Positions 1 to 5,557 of a stretch of 17,617 nt of DNA are shown here, piece by piece (positions within the stretch are counted from its first letter, which is position 1; each line of letters starts with the position of its first letter). Under the pieces are notes generated by a model. The model saw nothing but the letters and a program-made list of their open reading frames with translations, was not told where the DNA came from and made no database searches. The position numbers and the translations under genes are program-made. This DNA comes from an uncultured Lachnospiraceae bacterium (GTDB taxonomy: Bacteria; Bacillota; Clostridia; Lachnospirales; Lachnospiraceae), in the NCBI GenBank assembly GCA_947177925.1, contig CAMWWJ010000029.1:1-17617 (forward strand). Direction: 5' to 3'.

Positions 1-1154
1 GATAATGTATTATGCTTTTTATTACCATATATTTCCTCAAGCAATCCACAAACAACAAATGCGCCTTCTTGATTATCAATTCTTCTGTTCTTTTTTGCAG
101 GAATACAAACAACAGCATCCCTTATATCCTCTGCCTTTATTTCCGATTTAAACCCAGGGCGTTCCATTCGCACCTCGTGAACAAGTCGTTCAACATTATC
201 CTTAAAATCATTCACATTTGATGCCTCAATAAAACTCGAATGATAAAATCGCATTTGTTCACTTTGGGTAAACAATGGAAGTGATGCAAGCATTGCAACT
301 GTATCACTTTGAAAATATTTTATAGAATCCAGATTCTGTGAAAAAATTATTATTTCACCATGATACGAATGTTGGGATTCACAGGCAAAAAATAGTGCAA
401 TCAATGGATTCTGGGTAATATCTAGCAATCTTGTAGGTAATCCATAGTGTTGCATTTCTGCCAGTTTTTCTATATGAGATTCTAATCGTTCAAATTCATA
501 AGGACATTTCGCCATTAATTCTAAATACATTTTCTTTTCGTTTGATAACCATTCTTCTTTTCGAAATAACGATGGTTTCAAATCATAAGAAACTTTACTG
601 TGCCCTCGAAAAAACAGTTTTTCCTCAGTTTTTCTTATCTGCCCCAAAAAATCTACATACTGATTAATTGAAGATATGAAATTTACCTCAACCTTAGATG
701 CATCATAAACAATTCCATTTGACATCCTAATATCATACTCATGCTCATGTTCATTCCAAGTTCTGTATAACTCTTTTACACAATCAAGCTTCTTATCAAC
801 AGATTTGTACATTTGAAAAATAAAATAAATAATAGCAAAATAATTGTATTCATCAAAAGAACATTTATTTTTTGATGTTTTATCTTCAAGTTTTTTAAGT
901 ACTGGTAGCATTATTGTTTCGAGTTCCTCAGTGTTTCTAGCGTACTTTCCTGCAAAAACTTTAGCCAATGGAGAATCTAATTTTTTCAAATTATTTTCTA
1001 TTTCGGCTTTAGAAGTTCTTGGTCTCCCTATTAGCGGATTAATATCGCAATATCCTTCTGACTGCAATTTTTCAAACATCATCTTCTCAAAAGCACTTTT
1101 GACAATGGCATTATATTCCAGTTCCCCTATTTTACCATAAAAGAAAAAAAACAT
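1..1154 (-). CDS. FRG-domain protein, 3' end cut by window edge
   Basis: The minus strand is open from an ATG at 1154 to the window edge, giving 384 residues with no stop, so the C-terminus is missing. A strong Shine-Dalgarno (AAGGAGGAA, 1161-1169) sits 6 bases before the ATG. Residues 181-185 read FFRGH, the (F/Y)RG signature of the FRG domain. LKPSLFR follows at 192-198, MQHYGLPTRLLDITQNP at 234-250 with ALFFA after it, and NQEGAFVVCG at 361-370. These are the conserved blocks of FRG proteins. Residues 1-150 are a lysine- and glutamate-rich region I do not recognise. The biochemical role of FRG is unsettled; such proteins are often found in mobile or defence-rich loci, as here. The gene is visibly more AT-rich than the helicase gene in the same island. 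The FRG call is fairly sure; any function is inference. Confidence 0.85.
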   Translation of the reverse strand, partial: MFFFFYGKIGELEYNAIVKSAFEKMMFEKLQSEGYCDINPLIGRPRTSKAEIENNLKKLDSPLAKVFAGKYARNTEELETIMLPVLKKLEDKTSKNKCSFDEYNYFAIIYFIFQMYKSVDKKLDCVKELYRTWNEHEHEYDIRMSNGIVYDASKVEVNFISSINQYVDFLGQIRKTEEKLFFRGHSKVSYDLKPSLFRKEEWLSNEKKMYLELMAKCPYEFERLESHIEKLAEMQHYGLPTRLLDITQNPLIALFFACESQHSYHGEIIIFSQNLDSIKYFQSDTVAMLASLPLFTQSEQMRFYHSSFIEASNVNDFKDNVERLVHEVRMERPGFKSEIKAEDIRDAVVCIPAKKNRRIDNQEGAFVVCGLLEEIYGNKKHNTL

Positions 1155-1207
1155 TTTATGTTCCTCCTTCGTATATATCACAGTTTATTATGTTACATAT
1201 CATTTAA

Positions 1208-1219
1208 TATACCGGTATA
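1208..1219. promoter_or_regulatory. 12-bp perfect palindrome upstream of the FRG gene
   Basis: TATACCGGTATA is a perfect dyad about 54 bases upstream of the FRG start codon, in an AT-rich leader. Its place between the decayed remnant and the FRG ribosome binding site would suit an operator. I could not find a convincing -35/-10 pair to anchor it, so the role is a guess. Confidence 0.3.
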
Positions 1220-1236
1220 CAATATATTCCCTATTT

Positions 1237-1539
1237 CTATACACTCACGCATATATCCAAGATTTTCTGGATTTCTGAAAGCCGCACAGGCAGGCGGCAG
1301 GTGTCGTCCGTGACATATTCGAGAGTGAGCGGCATCTGTCTGGCAAACCGGTACTTCGCATAGGCCTTCTTTCCGTAAAAGAAAATGTTCCCACGAATCT
1401 CTCCCTGTGCATTGATTATTGATAAGAGCAGTCTATCACATCATGTATCCTAAAAAACGGACTTATTTTCGGCCATTCATCTGAAAACTGGATATTCAAA
1501 AAGGTCAAAGACGTGGATTCTTCGACCTCTTCGTATTCC
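1237..1539 (-). pseudogene. Frameshifted remnant of an unidentified mobile-element protein
   Basis: Just after the 219-residue gene stops, a different minus-strand frame reads coding-like sequence containing FLNIQFSDEWPKISPFFRIH and ends at a TAA. From about 1440 a second frame continues with IFFYGKKAYAKYRFARQMP and LTLEYVTDDTCRLPVRLSEI, ending at the TAG at 1237-1239. The two halves join through one frameshift around 1410-1445 and make one continuous protein of about 95 residues. No ATG start is present. The sequence resembles small accessory domains carried by Clostridia integrative elements (large polyvalent protein-associated type), but I cannot name the family with confidence. That it is a broken gene is moderately well supported; its identity is not. 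Confidence 0.5.
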
Positions 1540-2199
1540 CTATTTACTACCCTTTACGGCATCGAACATTGATTTTCTCATGCCGTCCTGCCATCCCTTG
1601 TTTGCTATACACATTCCTCCATAGCAATGGTCATGAAACATACAAACCTCACAGATAATCTGATTAACGCTCTGACGGAGCAGATCATTATCAGACGGCA
1701 GCTTGTACGAATCAACTTTTTTTATCCCTGATGGCTTCCTTAATCCAAAATCTATCTGTTTGCCATTGCTCGTTTTTAGATATCGATATGTTTCTGCAAA
1801 AAACTCTAAGCAATCACCAACTTGATAATCCTCAAATTTCTCAATTGACATCCAAACGTGGTCTTCCTTTCCATCAAAGCACTCCCCATCCATGTACATA
1901 CCACTTACATAGATGCGCTTAAAACAGATATTCTTTGGGGTTACCCTCTCGATCTGTCCGGCAAAGCCAAGCGCTACTTCATGGTGGCATAAAAAGAACC
2001 ACCCTCTTATATCTCTTCCTATTGCCATCTGTGCATCAAGATATTCTTCATAGGTAAGTTTTTCGCCGCCGAAAACTTCCTTCATGCCTTGTGGTGAAAA
2101 ATCAATGTAACCCCACTCCTGGGTGTCCACAATGACATTCTGCCCCCAATACTCCTTCTTCAGTTCCTTCCACTCTGCGTTTCCTTTTCTTTTACTCAT
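1540..2199 (-). CDS. Conserved-looking unknown protein with a C-terminal cysteine cluster
   Basis: A 219-residue protein I do not recognise. The ATG at 2199 follows GGAGGTG (2208-2214) with about 9 bases of spacing. The centre reads GWFFLCHHEVALGFAG and, later, FDGKEDHVWM and FEDYQVGDCLEFFAETYRY. It is a compact alpha/beta soluble protein with many aromatic and acidic residues. Near the C-terminus four cysteines lie close together in CEVCMFHDHCYGGMC, with spacing Cx2Cx5Cx4C plus a nearby histidine, so metal binding or an iron-sulfur site is possible. There is no signal peptide or membrane segment. It lies between the duplicated small-protein gene and a decayed mobile-element remnant, so it is probably element cargo. 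No function is assigned. Confidence 0.75.
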   Translation of the reverse strand: MSKRKGNAEWKELKKEYWGQNVIVDTQEWGYIDFSPQGMKEVFGGEKLTYEEYLDAQMAIGRDIRGWFFLCHHEVALGFAGQIERVTPKNICFKRIYVSGMYMDGECFDGKEDHVWMSIEKFEDYQVGDCLEFFAETYRYLKTSNGKQIDFGLRKPSGIKKVDSYKLPSDNDLLRQSVNQIICEVCMFHDHCYGGMCIANKGWQDGMRKSMFDAVKGSK

Positions 2200-2285
2200 A
2201 TTCTCGCACCTCCGATTAAAAGTGTCACATTACAGTGACCTAACAATTTAATTTACGAATATGAGACAATCTAATCTGTATTCTT

Positions 2286-2441
2286 TCATTTGCTGTATTC
2301 TTCCACAATCTCAAAGTACTCATTGATCTTAGTCTGCGCCTCTTCCTCAGATAGTTCAAAATGCGCCATGAGCAAATGTAGGACGGTTTCAATCGTACAG
2401 TCCTGTGAAAATTTATCCCGTATTAAGTCCATTGGATCCAT
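2286..2441 (-). CDS. 51-residue acidic helical protein, copy 1
   Basis: ATG at 2441 to TGA at 2286-2288. The protein begins MDPMDLIRDKFSQDC, continues TIETVLHLLMAHFELSEEEA and ends VEEYSK. It is predicted to be all helical and acidic. A paralogue of 53 residues lies at 8673-8834. Over the first 36 codons the copies differ at about ten codons synonymously but at only two residues (D2E and E29D), which is strong evidence of a real, selected protein. The start lies 31 bases after the end of fic, so it may be the second gene of that transcript. Its Shine-Dalgarno (GGGA) is weak, unlike copy 2, which fits read-through or coupling. The family is unknown to me. Its link to an excisionase in both copies suggests an element-maintenance or regulatory role, but that is inference. 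Confidence 0.7.
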   Translation of the reverse strand: MDPMDLIRDKFSQDCTIETVLHLLMAHFELSEEEAQTKINEYFEIVEEYSK

Positions 2442-2472
2442 AATTCATTCCCAATTTTGACATATTAGAACA

Positions 2473-3534
2473 TCACTTCAAACGAACATAATATGTCCCC
2501 TTTCCCGAACCTTCCCTTTTTAATTCTCCTGCCTTTACCAGCTTTCTCAGTGCCCCTTCGACAGAACTTACACTGAGTGCCGGACATAGCTCTCTGATAT
2601 CCTGTTTTGTGAACTTTCCGATCTTATTTAGCGTTGCCTTTCTTACAATATCAATTGCAGGCATTTTTTCTTCCACGATTGAAAATCTGTCTTCAAAATC
2701 CTTGTATGCAGCAAGAATCGTGCCTAAAAGATACTTGATGAAAGGTACCGCATCTTCTGTCCCTTCATGCCAGCCTTCCTGTGCCCTGCCGAGCGCATCA
2801 TAATACAAATCCTTATTTCCTGCTATCTTTGCCTCTAAAGAGATGTATTTGCCCACATAAAAGCCACTGCGGTATAAAAGCAGTGTAGTGAGCAGTCTGC
2901 TCATTCTGCCATTTCCGTCATTAAAGGGATGTATACACAAAAAATCATGGATAAAAATCGGTATGACTATAAGCGGCTCTACTTCAAAATTTCCTATGAC
3001 AAGGTTGTATTCCTCACATATCCTGTCGAGTGCTTCAGGGGTTTCAAAAGGCGCAAGCGGTGTAAATAATACCTCTGTATGCCCATCAGGATGAGTAGCA
3101 CTGATATAATTCTGTACATTTTTAGTCTGCCCGGCAAGCGGGTTATTCATGTGGCTGTAAAGTATCTTATGCAGCTGGAGGATATAATTCTTAGTAATCG
3201 GAATAGCATCAAAACTTTCGTGAATAACATTCAGCACATCACGATATCCTGCGATTTCCTGCTCATCACGGTTCTTTGGTGTTGTTTTTTCCTCAACCAA
3301 CTGTCTGATTCTTGTATTTGTAGTTACAATACCCTCAATGGCATTCGATGCCTCGGTACTTTGTATCTTGGCTATTTCAACGAGCTTTTCCAGCTCATTC
3401 GGTTTTTGTTTGAGGTAAAGCTCCTGTTTCCCTGCATATCTGTATATAGCTGCAATGAGCCCAAGAATCTCCAAATCCCACTTTTGCTCTTTTATAGATG
3501 AATAATTGAACGTCCTCATTCCCTTATGCGCCAT
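2473..3534 (-). CDS. Fic-family AMP-transferase with N-terminal inhibitory motif and C-terminal winged helix
   Basis: A 353-residue Fic/DOC-superfamily protein. Residues 202-213 are HPFNDGNGRMSR, the complete catalytic motif HxFx(D/E)GNGRxxR with the general-base histidine. Residues 63-68, SNAIEG, match the (S/T)xxxE(G/N) autoinhibitory helix placed N-terminal to the Fic core, which defines a class II Fic. The C-terminal 70 or so residues (FTKQDIRELCP, then VSSVEGALRKLVKAGELKR) look like a winged helix able to bind DNA. Fic enzymes of this type usually transfer AMP from ATP to a hydroxyl of a target protein; the target here is unknown. The promoter and a long inverted repeat sit directly before the ATG, which suggests autoregulation through the C-terminal domain. 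It lies between an intact excisionase gene and the small acidic protein, so it is likely mobile-element cargo. All key residues are present and the gene looks intact. Confidence 0.93.
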   Translation of the reverse strand: MAHKGMRTFNYSSIKEQKWDLEILGLIAAIYRYAGKQELYLKQKPNELEKLVEIAKIQSTEASNAIEGIVTTNTRIRQLVEEKTTPKNRDEQEIAGYRDVLNVIHESFDAIPITKNYILQLHKILYSHMNNPLAGQTKNVQNYISATHPDGHTEVLFTPLAPFETPEALDRICEEYNLVIGNFEVEPLIVIPIFIHDFLCIHPFNDGNGRMSRLLTTLLLYRSGFYVGKYISLEAKIAGNKDLYYDALGRAQEGWHEGTEDAVPFIKYLLGTILAAYKDFEDRFSIVEEKMPAIDIVRKATLNKIGKFTKQDIRELCPALSVSSVEGALRKLVKAGELKREGSGKGTYYVRLK

Positions 3535-3535
3535 C

Positions 3536-3570
3536 CTTTCCCTTAAATATTAGCATATTTTAAGGGAAAG
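3536..3570. promoter_or_regulatory. Long inverted repeat, probable operator of fic
   Basis: Arms CTTTCCCTTAAATAT (3536-3550) and ATATTTTAAGGGAAAG (3555-3570) are reverse complements except for one extra base, around a TAGC centre. The dyad spans the whole proposed fic promoter and ends one base before the fic start codon. A DNA-binding winged helix at the C-terminus of Fic makes self-repression plausible, but that is inferred. Confidence 0.65.
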
Positions 3571-3575
3571 TTCAA
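3547..3575 (-). promoter_or_regulatory. Promoter of fic, very short or no 5' leader
   Basis: On the minus strand TTGAAC (3570-3575) is separated by exactly 17 bases from TAATAT (3547-3552). Transcription should begin near 3540, only about 5 bases before the ATG, so the mRNA would be nearly leaderless. The purine-rich GGGAAAGG just upstream of the ATG would be only partly transcribed. Confidence 0.6.
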
Positions 3576-3756
3576 TGATCAATAGCTTTTTCCTCAAAAT
3601 ACATATCGCTTTAAGGATAAAATTATCTTCAAATAATTAGTATACCCATTTATTCGACAACACCTTCAATGATTCCACATAGCTGAATATACAAAATTTT
3701 CGCAGCAGAGAAATTTAAGGTCTAATTTTATCATCACATATCTCTTGTTCCGTTCT

Positions 3757-3972
3757 TTAATTTGCCATCACTTTCAGCAGATACTCCTCAAACTTTGGTC
3801 GGCAGATAATGTATCGGTTTCCCAGAAATAGTGTAAATCCTCCTTCATTGTCCTCTGCCATTCTTCTCATTTTCTTAATGCCTATGTGGAAATAAGCACT
3901 CGCCTCTTTCAGCGATATCATGAACCTTTCCTGAAGAGGTATGTCAATCGTTCCTGTTTGCTGCTCTTTCAT
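3757..3972 (-). CDS. xis: Tn916-type excisionase (Xis), intact copy
   Basis: A 71-residue protein starting MKEQQTGTIDIPLQERF. I chose the ATG at 3972 because AAGGAG lies 9 bases upstream; the in-frame ATG at 4026 lacks a comparable site. The core SLKEASAYFHIGIKKMRRMA is a winged-helix recognition region, followed by GNRYIICRPKFEEYL. Order, length and the (I/L)xEASxYFxIG pattern match Tn916 Xis. Such proteins bind and bend DNA at element ends and direct the tyrosine integrase towards excision. No integrase gene is in the window, so this is either an orphan or its partner lies elsewhere. A shortened paralogue is at 8854-9033. In transcription order the next gene is fic, after about 220 non-coding bases. 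Confidence 0.85.
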   Translation of the reverse strand: MKEQQTGTIDIPLQERFMISLKEASAYFHIGIKKMRRMAEDNEGGFTLFLGNRYIICRPKFEEYLLKVMAN

Positions 3973-4143
3973 ATGCACACGCTCCTTTTTGATTATTTGA
4001 CCATAAAGGGTCGTTACATATATCACTCAAAAGTTCCCAAATATCAAGTTTTATCTGCTTTTGCTCTTATGTTTACCCTATAACGATAACTGTTTGCAAT
4101 CGTTAAAGGGTATTCAAATGAAACTACTCGACTATTTTTGACT

Positions 4144-4179
4144 ACTACATTTACTACATTTACTACATTTACTACTTTT
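4144..4179. repeat. Tandem 9-bp repeats (ACTACATTT)
   Basis: Three exact ACTACATTT units (4144-4152, 4153-4161, 4162-4170) are followed by an imperfect unit ACTACTTTT (4171-4179). The spacing is exact, with no spacer bases. Such short direct repeats can act as iterons or protein-binding arrays near replication or transfer origins, or can arise by slippage. The role is unknown. Confidence 0.85.
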
Positions 4180-4340
4180 ACTTCCTTCAGTCGTAGTCCG
4201 ACCGTAGTGCCTAAGCACAGCCAAAGCCTTTATTTGCCCCATTTTGCCCCGACAATTCAAACACAGAACAGTAGTCAATCGTCCTGCCGTGGCAGACAAA
4301 TAATATTTGCAAGTTGTGATTACCTATTAATAGTAAAGAT

Positions 4341-4367
4341 AGTAGTAAAAGGGAAATCCCTACTACT
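4341..4367. repeat. Bulged inverted repeat
   Basis: AGTAGTA (4341-4347) pairs with TACTACT (4361-4367), and GGGA with TCCC inside, leaving a 3-base AAA bulge and a 2-base loop. It makes an 11-bp stem. No clear T-tract follows on either strand, so a terminator is unlikely. It sits beside the tandem-repeat zone. Confidence 0.6.
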
Positions 4368-4372
4368 AAGGA

Positions 4373-4441
4373 TTATTCTAAACAAAACGCCTTAAATCGC
4401 TTTCCCAACTCGCTCACACTAATATACTTTGGTGTCGATGA
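4373..4441 (-). pseudogene. Short coding-like remnant
   Basis: On the minus strand this segment reads SSTPKYISVSELGKRFKAFC and stops at TAA (4373-4375). It has no start codon and overlaps the end of the neighbouring small ORF in another frame. The composition looks like protein sequence rather than chance, and the style suggests a piece of a mobile-element replication or regulatory gene. This is a weak call. Confidence 0.25.
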
Positions 4442-4442
4442 A

Positions 4443-4649
4443 TCATTCCCACCCAACGTAATGCATTCTTGATATAACTAGTCCATAGTTTTCTAATTGT
4501 AATAATGAACTTCTGATTATTACAGGATCTGTCCCTTGTTTAGAAATACTTAAATCAACCGTATCTGGAATATCCAATAAATATACTAACAATTCATTTG
4601 TAAAGGTGTGACTTGATTTAATAATTCTAAAAAAGTTTTCTTTCCTCAT
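4443..4649 (-). CDS. Small unknown protein downstream of the RhuM-Fic gene
   Basis: The open frame begins with an ATG at 4697 that overlaps the preceding stop as TAATG, which would allow translational coupling. I favour the internal ATG at 4649 because GAGG (4655-4658) lies 5 bases upstream. That gives 68 residues beginning MRKENFFRIIKSSHTFTNEL and ending MHYVGWE. The middle, SLLQLENYGLVISR, resembles the recognition and wing part of a winged helix, but the similarity is faint. It may be a partner of the RhuM-Fic product or an unrelated remnant. I do not recognise the family. Confidence 0.45.
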   Translation of the reverse strand: MRKENFFRIIKSSHTFTNELLVYLLDIPDTVDLSISKQGTDPVIIRSSLLQLENYGLVISRMHYVGWE

Positions 4650-4696
4650 AATTTCCTCAACAAAATAAACATATATTTCCCCAATAAGCAAAGGCA

Positions 4697-5481
4697 TTAT
4701 ATAATGCAGTTCATTATAACACTTATCATCATTTCCTTTTCTTCCGGATTAGACTCCGCAATCATAATCGTAAGCGCAACAAGAGTGTGATCGTCTATCA
4801 ACTTTTCTCCATCTCTAAACAAAACTCCATTTTTATCCAGAAAGTAGAGGAACATTATAGCAGCTATCCTTTTATTTCCGTCTGAAAAACTATGATTCTT
4901 CGTCACAAAATACAATAGATTTGCTACCTTTTCCTCCAATGTGGGATAAACATCTTCCCCGTCAAAGCTTTGGGACGTGTCATATTCTGATGATCATACG
5001 CATCAAGCAAATCCAGTGCTTGGCTATATCTTTCCACTACAGATAGAACTTGCTTCGTATCAAGCTTTTCTTCCACTCTTTTCATAATCCGTATTACCTC
5101 ATTTAATTGGTTCATACAGTTATAATTCACGGAATATCCCTTGATTATGTATTCTTTCAATACGGAATTAGCCCATCTCCTGAACTCAACGCCTCGTTTT
5201 GATTTAACCCGATAGCCCACAGAAATAATGACATCAAGAGTATAGAAAGGCACCATCTGTTTTACACCATCAACACGCATTTTTTGCGTGTTGTTTTCTC
5301 TCTCAACTTCCTCTTCTGAAAAAACATTGTTAATATGTTTTCTGATTGTTTTTTCATCTCTCTCAAACAATTCTGCCATTTGATTAGCACTGAGCCACAC
5401 AGTATCGCTCTTTACCGAAACGGGCAATGTTATACTTTTATCCGCTGTTTCAAATATAATTATTTCATTTTCCCTCTTCAT
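4697..5481 (-). pseudogene. RhuM-family / Fic-DOC fusion gene, frameshifted
   Basis: The upstream frame gives a RhuM-type N-terminal domain: after MKRENEIIIFET come DTVWLSANQMAELFERDEKT, IRKHINNVF, VPFYTLDVIISVGYRVKSKR and FRRWANSVLKEYIIKGY. I place its start at the ATG at 5481, because GGAG lies 8 bases upstream, rather than the GTG at 5508. The frame runs into a stop at 4924. The -1 frame continues as SFDGEDVYPTLEEKVANLLY, then HSFSDGNKRIAAIMF, the DOC-type Fic motif HxFxDGNKR. The two parts match the usual RhuM-Fic order, with the break at AAAGCTTTG (about 4965-4972). One base change in length would restore one protein of about 260 residues. There is no canonical slippery heptamer, so I read this as a true frameshift. 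RhuM-Fic proteins are toxin-like accessory genes of unknown target. Confidence 0.85.
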
Positions 5482-5557
5482 AGGCATATCTCCATTCTCT
5501 TTTGTCACATCAATACTCTTTTAAAAATGGTGTAATAGTGGTTTTACTACTCTGGCT

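Larger units (their letters stand above)
4027..4442. other. Gene-poor stretch with short tandem repeats and dyads
   Basis: No intact gene is visible here. The stretch contains 9-bp tandem repeats (4144-4179), a bulged inverted repeat (4341-4367) and scattered TTTACTAC-like words. It also has short minus-strand open segments without starts, such as one reading VVNVVNVVNVV then SFEYPLTIANSYRYRVNIRA. It may be decayed coding DNA or a cis-acting region of the element upstream of xis. The plus-strand reading across the repeats (4138-4395) is low-complexity and not credible as a gene. Confidence 0.5.

Noticed and set aside
4144..4179. CRISPR array
   Set aside because: The repeats are 9 bp and contiguous without spacers; no cas genes are present.
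4138..4395. Plus-strand frame starting MTTTFTTFTTFTTF
   Set aside because: It is a translation of the 9-bp tandem repeat followed by unstructured sequence, with no ribosome site.
4960..4975. Programmed -1 frameshift in the RhuM-Fic gene
   Set aside because: The required shift occurs at CCC AAA GCT, which is not a canonical X XXY YYZ slippery site, and related proteins are, to my knowledge, made from one frame.
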